Positions 7,665 to 15,603 of a stretch of DNA of 64,000 nt are shown here, piece by piece (position 1 is the first letter of the stretch; the number at the start of each line of letters is the position of its first letter). The stretch lies in the NCBI RefSeq assembly GCF_009754915.1, contig NZ_WPIK01000002.1, positions 186,001 to 250,000 on the forward strand. The letters run 5' to 3'. The position numbers and the translations under genes are program-made. The stretch is from Mucilaginibacter arboris. Lineage in GTDB: Bacteria > Bacteroidota > Bacteroidia > Sphingobacteriales > Sphingobacteriaceae. The notes beneath the pieces are model-generated. The model was not told the DNA's origin and did no database searches. It saw only the letters and a program-made list of their open reading frames with translations.

Positions 7665-9962
7665 ATGAGAAAATATTTTTATAGAAAAACAACCTGTCTT
7701 ACGCTCCTTTTTTGCTCCGTGTTTTTTTATAAAACCCAGGCGCAGGAGGCAAATGCAAAATTTCCGCTGATCCCGTATCCAACCGCCTTAACGGCAGGCA
7801 CAGGCAGTTTTGTGATTACTGCAGAAACCCGGATCGTCTCGCCTAGTTCCCGCTTTACCAACGAAGCTTTGCAGCTGAATGCACTTTTGAAACAATATTT
7901 AGGCAAACCGCTAAAACAAGGCAAAGCGGGCCCGGCGCACCAGATCTTACTGCAATATGATGCCGGTATTGCTGCTCCGGAAGGTTACCGTTTAAATATT
8001 ACTGCTAACACGGTTATTTTAGCAGCAAAAGAAGCAGCGGGCATGTTCAGGGCGGTAGAAACGGTACGGCAATTGCTACCGGCGGATGAACGCAGCCAAA
8101 CGTTCCTCAAAAAAGTTTCGCTTCCGGCAGTCAGCATTACCGACCAGCCTGCTTATGCCTGGCGCGGCATGCACCTGGATGTTTCCCGGCACTTTTTTTC
8201 GGTTGATTATCTAAAAAAGTTTATCGACAGGCTGGCGCTGTACAAGTTCAATAAGTTTCATATCCATTTAACAGACGACCAGGGCTGGCGCATCGAAATC
8301 AAAAAATATCCGAAACTGACCGAAGAAGGCGCCTGGCGCACCTTTAACAGTCAGGATTCTGTTTGCATGGCACGTTCCAAAGACAATCCTGATTTTATCA
8401 TCGATCCAAAACACATCATCCAAAAAAACGGAAAAACGCTTTATGGCGGCTTTTATACCCAGCAGGAAATGAAAGCCGTGGTAGCTTATGCAGCGGCAAG
8501 GCACATCGATATCATCCCCGAAATTGATATGCCAGGCCACATGATGGCCGCCATCAATCTTTACCCTTTTTTAACCTGCAACGGCGAAAACAGGTGGGGA
8601 AAAGATTTTTCAACCCCGATTTGCCCAATCAATGAAAGTACTTACGAGTTTGCACAGAATGTTTTTACGGAGATTATGGACATCTTCCCAAGCAAATACA
8701 TTCACATTGGCGGTGATGAAGTTGACCGCACCGATTGGGAAAAATCAGACGTTTGCAGGGATTTTATGGCGAAAAACAACATGAAGACCACCGCCGAACT
8801 GCAAAGCTATTTTATCAACCGGATGGAAAAGTTCTTCAACTCTAAAGGAAGGAAACTGATCGGCTGGGACGAGATCCTGGAAGACGGTATTAGTTCTACT
8901 GCGATGGTAATGTACTGGCGCACCTGGGTTTCGACAGCGCCGGTAAAAGCGGCCAAAAACGGTAACCAGGTTGTGATGTCGCCCGGAAACCCGCTTTATT
9001 TTGATGCCCAGCCCAATCCGTATTCCATCTCCAATGTTTATCACTTCAACCCTATTCCAAAAGGTTTAACAGACAAAGAGGCACAAAATATTGTAGGTGC
9101 ACAGGCCAATACCTGGACGGAATGGATCCCAACGGAAAACCGCGCCGATTATATGGTTTTCCCCCGAATGACTGCCCTGGCAGAACGGTTATGGACCAAC
9201 AAGGACGAGTACGAAACGTATCTGCAGCGGTTAAAAATGAACTATCCGCGTTTAGATGCCTTGGGTGTACATTACCGTTTACCAGATATTGCAGGTTTGG
9301 TAGACCAGAACGTTTTTACCGACCAAGCGGTTTTAAACCCGGAGAAACCAATGCCAGATTTAACGCTTCGCTATACTACGGATGGAAGTTTGCCTGATCA
9401 AAATTCAACCCCGCTTAATGCTCCTTTTACCATCCAAAAATCAATGTTCATCCGGCTTGCCGCTTTTACACCAGCTGGAAGCCGCGGCGATATTTATAAC
9501 CTGCATTATACCAAACAAACCCTTGCCGAACCGGTAACTGCTTCTGTTAGCCCGGGGCTGCTTTGCAGTTATTATCCCGGCCCTTTTAAAAGCGCCAAAT
9601 TGATGGCTGGCAAAGCAAATGCTGTTTTTACCGTTGATAATATTGAAGTGCCAAAAGAAGCAAAGGCATCCAGTTTCGGCTTAAAATATCAGGGTTATCT
9701 TGATATTCCTGCGGATGGTATCTACACTTTTTATTTAACGTGTGATGATGGCGGCATCTTGCAGCTTGCAGGCAGGGAAGTAGTGGACAACGATGGCTGG
9801 CACAGTGCTATCGAAAAATCCGGACAAATAGCCGTAAAAAAAGGATTGCAGCCTCTTGCACTTGACTTTGTAGAAGGCGGCGGCGGTTATACCTTGAATT
9901 TGAAATATAGTGTAAATGGTTCTGCTCCGCAAAGCGTTCCGTCATCCTGGTTAAAACATTAA
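7665..9962 (+). CDS. GH20 beta-N-acetylhexosaminidase with PA14 domain
   Basis: A secreted exo-beta-hexosaminidase of 765 residues. It has a signal peptide ending at TQAQ, a GH20b domain (about 33-150), and a GH20 barrel starting at YAWRGMHLDVSRHFF with the catalytic pair D351-E352 in HIGGDEVDR. A chitobiase C-terminal-like domain follows (about 555-615, YTTDGSLPD). A C-terminal PA14 module (about 635-760) contains YTFYLTCDDGGILQLAGREVVDNDGW, likely for binding sugar. It would remove terminal beta-GlcNAc or GalNAc from N-glycan antennae or chitobiose. It opens a new unit after the terminator and precedes the GH92 gene by 107 bp. Confidence 0.93.
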   Translation: MRKYFYRKTTCLTLLFCSVFFYKTQAQEANAKFPLIPYPTALTAGTGSFVITAETRIVSPSSRFTNEALQLNALLKQYLGKPLKQGKAGPAHQILLQYDAGIAAPEGYRLNITANTVILAAKEAAGMFRAVETVRQLLPADERSQTFLKKVSLPAVSITDQPAYAWRGMHLDVSRHFFSVDYLKKFIDRLALYKFNKFHIHLTDDQGWRIEIKKYPKLTEEGAWRTFNSQDSVCMARSKDNPDFIIDPKHIIQKNGKTLYGGFYTQQEMKAVVAYAAARHIDIIPEIDMPGHMMAAINLYPFLTCNGENRWGKDFSTPICPINESTYEFAQNVFTEIMDIFPSKYIHIGGDEVDRTDWEKSDVCRDFMAKNNMKTTAELQSYFINRMEKFFNSKGRKLIGWDEILEDGISSTAMVMYWRTWVSTAPVKAAKNGNQVVMSPGNPLYFDAQPNPYSISNVYHFNPIPKGLTDKEAQNIVGAQANTWTEWIPTENRADYMVFPRMTALAERLWTNKDEYETYLQRLKMNYPRLDALGVHYRLPDIAGLVDQNVFTDQAVLNPEKPMPDLTLRYTTDGSLPDQNSTPLNAPFTIQKSMFIRLAAFTPAGSRGDIYNLHYTKQTLAEPVTASVSPGLLCSYYPGPFKSAKLMAGKANAVFTVDNIEVPKEAKASSFGLKYQGYLDIPADGIYTFYLTCDDGGILQLAGREVVDNDGWHSAIEKSGQIAVKKGLQPLALDFVEGGGGYTLNLKYSVNGSAPQSVPSSWLKH

Positions 9963-10007
9963 GCCTGTGAGAAGAACGCTTCTATTTTAGGCTGATAAAA
10001 ACAGCAT
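9962..10007. repeat. Degenerate hairpin and repeat trace
   Basis: 9962-9993 forms an imperfect hairpin (AGCCT..AGAAG aacg CTTCT..AGGCT). The overlapping TTTTAGGCTGATAAAAACAGCAT (9985-10007, given here in two parts: TTTTAGGCTGATAAAA and ACAGCAT) resembles the right arm TTTTAGGTGATAAAAGAAGCAT with a few changes. No T-run follows, so it is not a standard terminator. Confidence 0.35.
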
Positions 10008-10069
10008 CCGCTTTTGGCAAAACATATTATGAATTATGATTTTTCATCCATAAAAACAGCATTTGTACC

Positions 10070-12361
10070 ATGACTTTAAAACCGGTCCTGAATAAATTTT
10101 TACTGCTCTTAAGCGCTTGTATCATTTTTGCTGATGTAGGTTACTGCCAGCAAAAGCCTGTTCAAGTTATCAAAGAGCAACAGCAGGAAAACCTGTGCAA
10201 ATATGTTGATCCGTTTATCGGAACAGGTTTTCACGGGCATGTTTTTATGGGCGCCAATGTTCCTTTTGGTGCCGTGCAATTAGGCCCAAGCAATATTTCG
10301 CAGGGTTGGGACTGGTGCTCCGGTTATCATATTTCCGATTCTACCATAGTCGGTTTTCAGCATACCCATTTAAGCGGGACCGGAATAGGCGATCTGGGCG
10401 ATATTTCTTTGATGCCTACAACCGGACCCATCAAAACGATGAAAGGCAGTGCGAAAGATTTGCAAAGCGGTTATGTTTCGCTGTTCAGTCACCAGGATGA
10501 AACCGCCCGCCCAGGTTATTATGCCGTAAAATTAAAACGATATGATATTGCTGTAGAATTAACGGCGACTAAGCGTGTGGGCTTTCATCAGTACACATTC
10601 CCTAAAAGCGGCCAGTCGCATATTGTGATTGACCTGCAGGAAGGTTTGGGATGGGATAAGCCAACGGAAACCTCCATCAAACAGGTTAACGAAACCACAA
10701 TTACGGGTTACCGTTATTCCACCGGCTGGGCGAAAGACCAGCGCGTTTATTTTGCGGCCGTTTTTTCAAAACCGGTTAAAGATTTTTCGGTTTACGATGG
10801 TTTAGCTGCTAAAACAGGTACATCTTTAACAGGTGAAAAAGTAAAAGGCGTACTTACTTTCGCTACCAAGGAAGGTGAAAAAGTACTGGTAAAAGTAGGC
10901 ATCTCGCCGGTTAGTACCGAAAACGCGATGATGAACATCGGGGCAGAAATTCCCGGATGGAATTTTAACCAGGTTGTTGCGGCTGCAGGACAAGCCTGGA
11001 ATAAAGAGCTGCAAAAAGTGGAGATTAAAACATCCAGCGAAAAGCAAAAACGTATTTTTTATACGGCTTTGTACCACACGATGATCGCGCCGTCAATATT
11101 TAATGACTACAATGGCGATTATTGGGGCACCGATAAAAAAGTGCATGCAAAAGCAGCATTTACCAACTATACTACATTTTCTTTGTGGGATACTTACCGT
11201 GCTTTAAACCCGCTTTACACGCTTATCCAGCCAGAAAAAGTTAATGATATCATCAATACCATGCTTGCCATTTACCAGCAGCAGGGCAAGCTGCCGGTCT
11301 GGCATTTAATGGGGAATGAAACCAATACGATGGTAGGTTACAGTGCCGTACCTATTGTGGCCGATGCATATTTAAAAGGGTTTAAAGGCTTTGATGCGAA
11401 CCTGGCTTATGAAGCGGTGAAAGCCAGCGCGATGCGCAATGACGGCGGCTTAAATTATGTGAAAAAGCTGGGTTATATACCGGCAGACAGCCTGGTTGAA
11501 TCTGTGGCAATGGGTTTGGAATACAGTATTGATGACTGGGGAATTGCAGCAATGGCCAAAAAAATGGGAAAAGCGGCCGATTACCAATACTTCAGCAAAC
11601 GGTCGGAAAATTACCGCAACTATTTTGATCAGCAAACCAATTTTATGCGTGGAAGATTATCGGCAAGCGAATGGCGCACGCCTTTTAGTCCCTTCGAATC
11701 GCGACACCGACGTGATGACTATACCGAAGGGAACGGCTGGCAATACACCTGGCTCGTTCCGCAGGATGTAAAAGGATTGATTGCTTTACAAGGCGGCGAA
11801 AAGCTCTTCATTCAAAAACTCGATTCGCTGTTTATAGTTAAGGGAAGCTTGGGGAAAGAAGGATCGCCGGATATTTCCGGCCTGATCGGTCAATATGCAC
11901 ATGGCAATGAGCCATCGCACCATATTACTTACTTGTATAGTTATGCCGGGCAGCCCTGGAAAACAGCCGAGAAAGTACGTTTCATCATGGATAATTTTTA
12001 TACCGATCAGCCGGATGGCATTATCGGAAATGAAGATGTCGGGCAGATGTCGGCCTGGTATGTTTTGTCGTCCTTAGGGTTTTACCAGGTTAATCCGGCA
12101 AGCGGTGTTTACGTATTTGGCAGTCCGCTTTTTAACGAAGCCACCGTACAACTGGCAGCAGGTAAAAAGCTGCACATCATTGCTAAAAATAACGGCGCTA
12201 AAAACATTTATATCCAGAATGCTTCTTTTAACGGTAAAAAATATACACGTACATTTATCACTTACCAAGAGCTGGCGCAAGGCGGCCAGCTGGTGCTGCA
12301 AATGGGCAGCAAACCTAGTGCAAGCTGGGGCAGTTTGGCGAAGGACCGGCCGCAGCTATAA
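10070..12361 (+). CDS. GH92 alpha-mannosidase
   Basis: A calcium-dependent exo-alpha-mannosidase of family GH92, 763 residues. The signal peptide ends near YCQQ. The mature N-terminus has the family hallmark YVDPFIGTGFHGHVFMGANVPFGAVQLGP, followed by HTHLSGTGIGDLGD. The (alpha/alpha)6 barrel carries the candidate general acid E417 in MGNETNTM and the candidate base/metal region E655-D656 in GNEDVGQMSAWYVLSSLGFY. GH92 members mostly remove alpha-1,2- or alpha-1,3-linked mannose from high-mannose N-glycans; linkage cannot be read safely here. It is the last gene of the N-glycan block. Confidence 0.93.
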   Translation: MTLKPVLNKFLLLLSACIIFADVGYCQQKPVQVIKEQQQENLCKYVDPFIGTGFHGHVFMGANVPFGAVQLGPSNISQGWDWCSGYHISDSTIVGFQHTHLSGTGIGDLGDISLMPTTGPIKTMKGSAKDLQSGYVSLFSHQDETARPGYYAVKLKRYDIAVELTATKRVGFHQYTFPKSGQSHIVIDLQEGLGWDKPTETSIKQVNETTITGYRYSTGWAKDQRVYFAAVFSKPVKDFSVYDGLAAKTGTSLTGEKVKGVLTFATKEGEKVLVKVGISPVSTENAMMNIGAEIPGWNFNQVVAAAGQAWNKELQKVEIKTSSEKQKRIFYTALYHTMIAPSIFNDYNGDYWGTDKKVHAKAAFTNYTTFSLWDTYRALNPLYTLIQPEKVNDIINTMLAIYQQQGKLPVWHLMGNETNTMVGYSAVPIVADAYLKGFKGFDANLAYEAVKASAMRNDGGLNYVKKLGYIPADSLVESVAMGLEYSIDDWGIAAMAKKMGKAADYQYFSKRSENYRNYFDQQTNFMRGRLSASEWRTPFSPFESRHRRDDYTEGNGWQYTWLVPQDVKGLIALQGGEKLFIQKLDSLFIVKGSLGKEGSPDISGLIGQYAHGNEPSHHITYLYSYAGQPWKTAEKVRFIMDNFYTDQPDGIIGNEDVGQMSAWYVLSSLGFYQVNPASGVYVFGSPLFNEATVQLAAGKKLHIIAKNNGAKNIYIQNASFNGKKYTRTFITYQELAQGGQLVLQMGSKPSASWGSLAKDRPQL

Positions 12362-12568
12362 ATTAGATAAAAAGCTTTTTTAAGTTTGGCCGCTATTGCT
12401 TGTTTCTGTGCTAATGTTGGATAGATTAACAAATGTTAATCAATGATAATACTTACAATTCAGCTTAAAAGAAAGTGACTTAATAAGGGATTATTCAAAC
12501 CTTGAAATAATTTATAGCTATACTAATCCAATCCTGTAAAAGATTATAATATTAACGGTTATAGGTAA

Positions 12569-13162
12569 ATGAGTACTGACAGGCAAAACGATGAGATTTT
12601 ATTTGACCTTTTAAAACAAGGCCATATAGCTGCTTATAAAGAGATTTATGACCGTTATAAATCTATACTCTATATTCATGCCTATAAAATGCTGCAGGAT
12701 GAAGAAGAGGCGAAAGATGTGGTTCAGGAGGTTTTCATCATATTATGGAATAAACGCACAGAAATCAATTTAAAAACTTTTTTAGCGGCTTATTTATATA
12801 AAGCAGTAAAAAACCGCATCTTAGACCTGATTGCCAATAAAAAGGTGAGGTTAAAATATGAAGGTTCTTTGCAAAGCTTTCTGTTGCAGGGAGAGTGCTT
12901 AACTGATTATAATGTTAGGGAAAAAGAATTGCGTATCATCATTGAAAGAGAAATATCAAGCCTGCCAGCTAAAATGCGTACCGTATTTGAGCTAAGCAGA
13001 AAAGAACATCTGCCTTACAAACAGATAGCCCAAAGGTTAAATATTTCTGATAAAACGGTTAAAAAGCAAGTGAACAATGCCATAAAAATACTCCGGCTTA
13101 AATTAGGTTCACTTTTTATTCTGCTCCCCTTTATAGAAAAGTTGTTTAAACTTTTTAGCTGA
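12569..13162 (+). CDS. ECF RNA polymerase sigma factor
   Basis: A 197-residue extracytoplasmic-function sigma factor. Region 2 is visible in AYKEIYDRYKSILYIHAYKM and EEAKDVVQEVFIILWNKR, and region 4 in LPAKMRTVFELSRKEHLPYKQIAQ and NISDKTVKKQVNNAIKILR. It should activate the SusC/SusD locus starting at 15604 once released by the FecR-like anti-sigma at 14302. Unusually, 1.1 kb of repeats separates it from that FecR. Its last codons (KLFKLFS) are encoded by GTTGTTTAAACTTTTT (13141-13156), identical to the outer arm of the repeat family, so the C-terminus may have been rewritten by an insertion. Confidence 0.92.
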   Translation: MSTDRQNDEILFDLLKQGHIAAYKEIYDRYKSILYIHAYKMLQDEEEAKDVVQEVFIILWNKRTEINLKTFLAAYLYKAVKNRILDLIANKKVRLKYEGSLQSFLLQGECLTDYNVREKELRIIIEREISSLPAKMRTVFELSRKEHLPYKQIAQRLNISDKTVKKQVNNAIKILRLKLGSLFILLPFIEKLFKLFS

Positions 13163-13171
13163 AATCTTCTG

Positions 13172-13282
13172 ATGCTTCTTTTAGCACTATAAAATTAGCC
13201 TCGCCCTGCCCTCTCCAAAGGAGAGGGAGCTGCCGGTACAAAAGTTAATGGCTTGCAGATTTTTAGGTGATAAAAGAAGCAT
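13172..13282. repeat. Paired inverted-repeat element, type A core (copy 1)
   Basis: An element of 111 bp bounded by ATGCTTCTTTTA and the complementary TTTTTAGGTGATAAAAG-AAGCAT arm. The core holds the hairpin CCTCTCCAAAGGAGAGG and a GTACCGGCAG-type stretch. Its core is nearly identical to the element at 29292-29404 but in opposite orientation. Its left outer arm (GTTGTTTAAACTTTTT, 13141) overlaps the end of the sigma factor gene. Confidence 0.85.
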
Positions 13283-13365
13283 ATCAAACATCCTGAACAA
13301 AATTTAAACAAGCTTTTAATTAAGAAGTTGTTTAAACTTTTTTCCGGCCCTCTTTTTTAGGGTTG

Positions 13366-13564
13366 ATGCTTCTTTTATCACCTAAAAAATGTTAACCATT
13401 GTTTTTTTGATCGATTAAATGTAAACACCAATTTTTACCCGTTAAATCACTAAAGACCTATAAGGTTTTGAAAACCTTATAGGTCTTTAGTGATTTTGTG
13501 TTTGTTTTCCGGTACCAGTTCAACACGCTATAGATCTTCTATTTTTAGGTGATAAAAGAAGCAT
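13366..13564. repeat. Paired inverted-repeat element, type B core with nested palindrome
   Basis: An element of 199 bp with full 23-bp arms at 13366-13388 and 13542-13564. The type B core begins TGTTAACCATTGTTTTTTTG and contains AACACCAATTTTTACCCG. A 49-bp palindrome (13446-13494) is inserted in it. The outer arm GTTGTTTAAACTTTTT lies at 13327. Confidence 0.87.
13446..13494. repeat. Perfect palindrome with one-base centre, nested in a repeat
   Basis: Two 24-bp arms, ATCACTAAAGACCTATAAGG then TTTT and its complement, meet at a single G (13470). Shorter versions of the same palindrome occur at 51230-51260 and 56394-56430, each also inside a type B element. This points to a separate small mobile hairpin that targets or hitchhikes on the larger repeat. 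Confidence 0.85.
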
Positions 13565-13651
13565 ATCAAATATTTTGAACAAAATTTAAACAAGCTTTTA
13601 ATTTATGAAGTTGTTTAAACTTTTTTTTCTTGCCCTCTTTTTTTTGGGTCG

Positions 13652-13674
13652 ATGCTTCTTTTATCACCTAAAAA
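13652..13674. repeat. Solitary left arm of the repeat family
   Basis: A complete 23-bp arm (ATGCTTCTTTTATCACC plus TAAAAA) preceded by the outer arm GTTGTTTAAACTTTTTTTT (from 13610). No matching right arm follows; an unrelated inverted repeat starts about 70 bp downstream. It looks like a half element or one split by an insertion. Confidence 0.75.
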
Positions 13675-13746
13675 TGTTAGGGCCTGTTTAAATTTGATCC
13701 TTTGGTTTGATGCCCTTTGATGCCCTCATTTTTTAAATGTTTTTGG

Positions 13747-13953
13747 TTTTTTGGCTAAAGCCTGTTGCCGGTTATCCTTTATCCACGGCCTGAAGGCCGT
13801 GGCAACTGCATTTGGACCTGACTGGGCGTTCTGTCCGTACAAGGCCAATTCAGCATTAGTAAATAAAAATCTTTCGTAAAACCAAGCTTTAAAATTGCCA
13901 CGGCCTTTAGGCCGTGGGTTGCATAAACACAGGCAGCGGCTTTAGCCAAAAAA
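13747..13953. repeat. 207-bp inverted-repeat element with two GC-rich hairpins
   Basis: The ends are exact complements: TTTTTTGGCTAAAGCC (13747-13762) and GGCTTTAGCCAAAAAA (13938-13953). Just inside them are two 20-bp hairpins, CCACGGCCTGAAGGCCGTGG (13783-13802) and CCACGGCCTTTAGGCCGTGG (13898-13917), themselves arranged as inverted copies. It has no credible ORF. This is a different family from the ATGCTTC repeats and appears inserted into the array of those repeats; the form is MITE- or BIME-like. Confidence 0.75.
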
Positions 13954-14024
13954 GGGACACACAAAAATTACGGAATATATTTTAAACAAGCCCTGAATGA
14001 TTAGTTTTTGATTTTTTAGGTTTG

Positions 14025-14047
14025 ATGCTTCTTTTATCACCTGAAAA
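14025..14047. repeat. Solitary left arm of the repeat family
   Basis: ATGCTTCTTTTATCACC followed by TGAAAA. It lies 55 bp before the next full element and has no partner. Its left flank includes TTTAAACAAGCCC, the outer-arm motif. Confidence 0.65.
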
Positions 14048-14079
14048 TGCTGGTCATCGGGTTTTGATTTTTTGTGTTG

Positions 14080-14166
14080 ATGCTTCTTTTATCACCTAAA
14101 AATGTTAACCATGTTTTTTTGATTGATTAAATGCAAACACCAATTTTTACCCGGTAAAAGAAGCAT
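14080..14166. repeat. Paired inverted-repeat element, type B core without palindrome
   Basis: A compact 87-bp copy with left arm 14080-14102 and right arm ending GGTAAAAGAAGCAT at 14166. The core matches the 13366 and 56343 copies but lacks their nested palindrome, so it serves as the empty-site reference. GTTTAAACAAC at 14209-14219 marks the right outer arm, 83 bp before the FecR start. Confidence 0.85.
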
Positions 14167-14301
14167 CAGTATATCCAAGGATCTGTACAAATTTAAACGG
14201 GCCCTAAAGTTTAAACAACTTCTTATATAAAACTTATTTTTTCTACTACCAGCATCTCTTTTGTCCGTCATATCCCGAAAAGGTATCAATATCTTTTCTT
14301 T

Positions 14302-15462
14302 ATGAAGAACCAGGAAGCGAAAGCGTTATTAGAAAAATACAAATCAGGGAATATATCTGCTGAAGAGCAGGCCCGGTTAGACAGTTGGTACCTGTCGGAA
14401 GCAAAATCAAAACAAAGTACAGTGGATTATGATGCAATGGAAAGGCACCTGGATGCAATCTGGGCCAGCTTGCCAGTTCATCATCAACAGAAAACAGTTG
14501 TCGTTAAAAGTATATGGGGCAGATGGATGGCTGCTGCCGCCATCCTGATTGCACTTTCGGTAGGATTATATTTCTATGCCAACCGTAAATCCGAATATTA
14601 TGCATCCAATACAACCAATCATCCAAAACAGGAAATTACGCCTGGAGGAAATAAGGCAATTCTAATCTTAGCCGATGGATCTAAAATTGATTTGAATACT
14701 ACTTCAAATGGTGAGGTTGCTAAACAAGGAAGTTTAACAATTACCAAGGCCACAACTGGCCAACTGATCTATAAAACATTAGGCCCTAAAGGTAAGTATC
14801 CCCAAGGAACATTAGCTTTTAATACCGTTGAAACTCCAAAAGGAGGGCAATATGCAATAAACCTGCCCGACGGAACCAGGGTTTGGTTAAATGCAGCCTC
14901 ATCTTTAAAATTCCCTACACAATTTGCAAGTAATGAAAGGAGGGTAGAATTGACCGGAGAAGGCTATTTTGAAGTGGCAAAAGATAAAACCAAGCCCTTT
15001 AAAGTGGTTACAGATAAACAGGAAATTGAAGTATTAGGTACACATTTTAATGTAAACGCCTACACAGATGAAAATGCAATAAGAACAACCCTGCTGGAAG
15101 GCAGCGTAAAGATCACGGTAGGGCGTACAAACCAAACAGTTCAACAATCAGTGATACTTAAACCTGATCAGCAAAGCGCTTTAGGCCGATCAGGCATAAC
15201 TATAAAGGACGTGGATACAGAAGATGCCGTAGCCTGGAAAAATGGCTACTTCAATTTCAATGAGAATATTGAAAGTATCATGAAAAAATTATCCAGGTGG
15301 TACAATATAGAGGTTGTTTACGAGACCAGCAAAGACCCCGATTTGTTATTTGCCGGTAAGGTATCGCGCTTAAAAAGTATCAATTCTGTTTTAAATATTA
15401 TTGAAGCAACAGGAAACGTTCATTTCAGGATCGAAGGAAGGAGGGTAACGGTGATGAAATAA
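14302..15462 (+). CDS. FecR-family anti-sigma factor
   Basis: An inner-membrane anti-sigma factor of 386 residues. A cytoplasmic N-terminal anti-sigma region (1-70) precedes one transmembrane helix (about 74-92, AAAAILIALSVGLYFYA). The periplasmic FecR domain contains LPDGTRVWLNAASSLKFP and GEGYFEVAKDKTKPF, and a DUF4974-type C-terminal domain ends the protein. It should hold the sigma factor encoded at 12569 until the STN domain of the SusC at 15604 signals substrate binding. SusC follows after 141 bp. No second candidate sigma lies between. Confidence 0.92.
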   Translation: MKNQEAKALLEKYKSGNISAEEQARLDSWYLSEAKSKQSTVDYDAMERHLDAIWASLPVHHQQKTVVVKSIWGRWMAAAAILIALSVGLYFYANRKSEYYASNTTNHPKQEITPGGNKAILILADGSKIDLNTTSNGEVAKQGSLTITKATTGQLIYKTLGPKGKYPQGTLAFNTVETPKGGQYAINLPDGTRVWLNAASSLKFPTQFASNERRVELTGEGYFEVAKDKTKPFKVVTDKQEIEVLGTHFNVNAYTDENAIRTTLLEGSVKITVGRTNQTVQQSVILKPDQQSALGRSGITIKDVDTEDAVAWKNGYFNFNENIESIMKKLSRWYNIEVVYETSKDPDLLFAGKVSRLKSINSVLNIIEATGNVHFRIEGRRVTVMK

Positions 15463-15603
15463 GGATTACTTTTCCGGTTATCTGAAGAAACAAGGCCCCG
15501 ACTGCCATCAGGGCCCTGATCAGTATTTAGATTAAACCTTTCAATGCCTTTTATGCGGGGCAATTAAACTAACCAATACGTTAAACCTAAACATGCCAAA
15601 TGT

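Noticed and set aside
13779-13964. 61-residue - strand ORF
   Set aside because: It lies wholly within the 207-bp inverted repeat and its hairpins; its coding potential is an artefact of the repeat.
13172-14166. Possible CRISPR array (repeated arms of about 23 bp)
   Set aside because: Arms alternate in orientation, spacing is irregular, the spacers are themselves repeated, and no cas genes are present.
14092-14289. 65-residue - strand ORF
   Set aside because: It overlaps the 14080 repeat and outer arm; no recognisable protein features.
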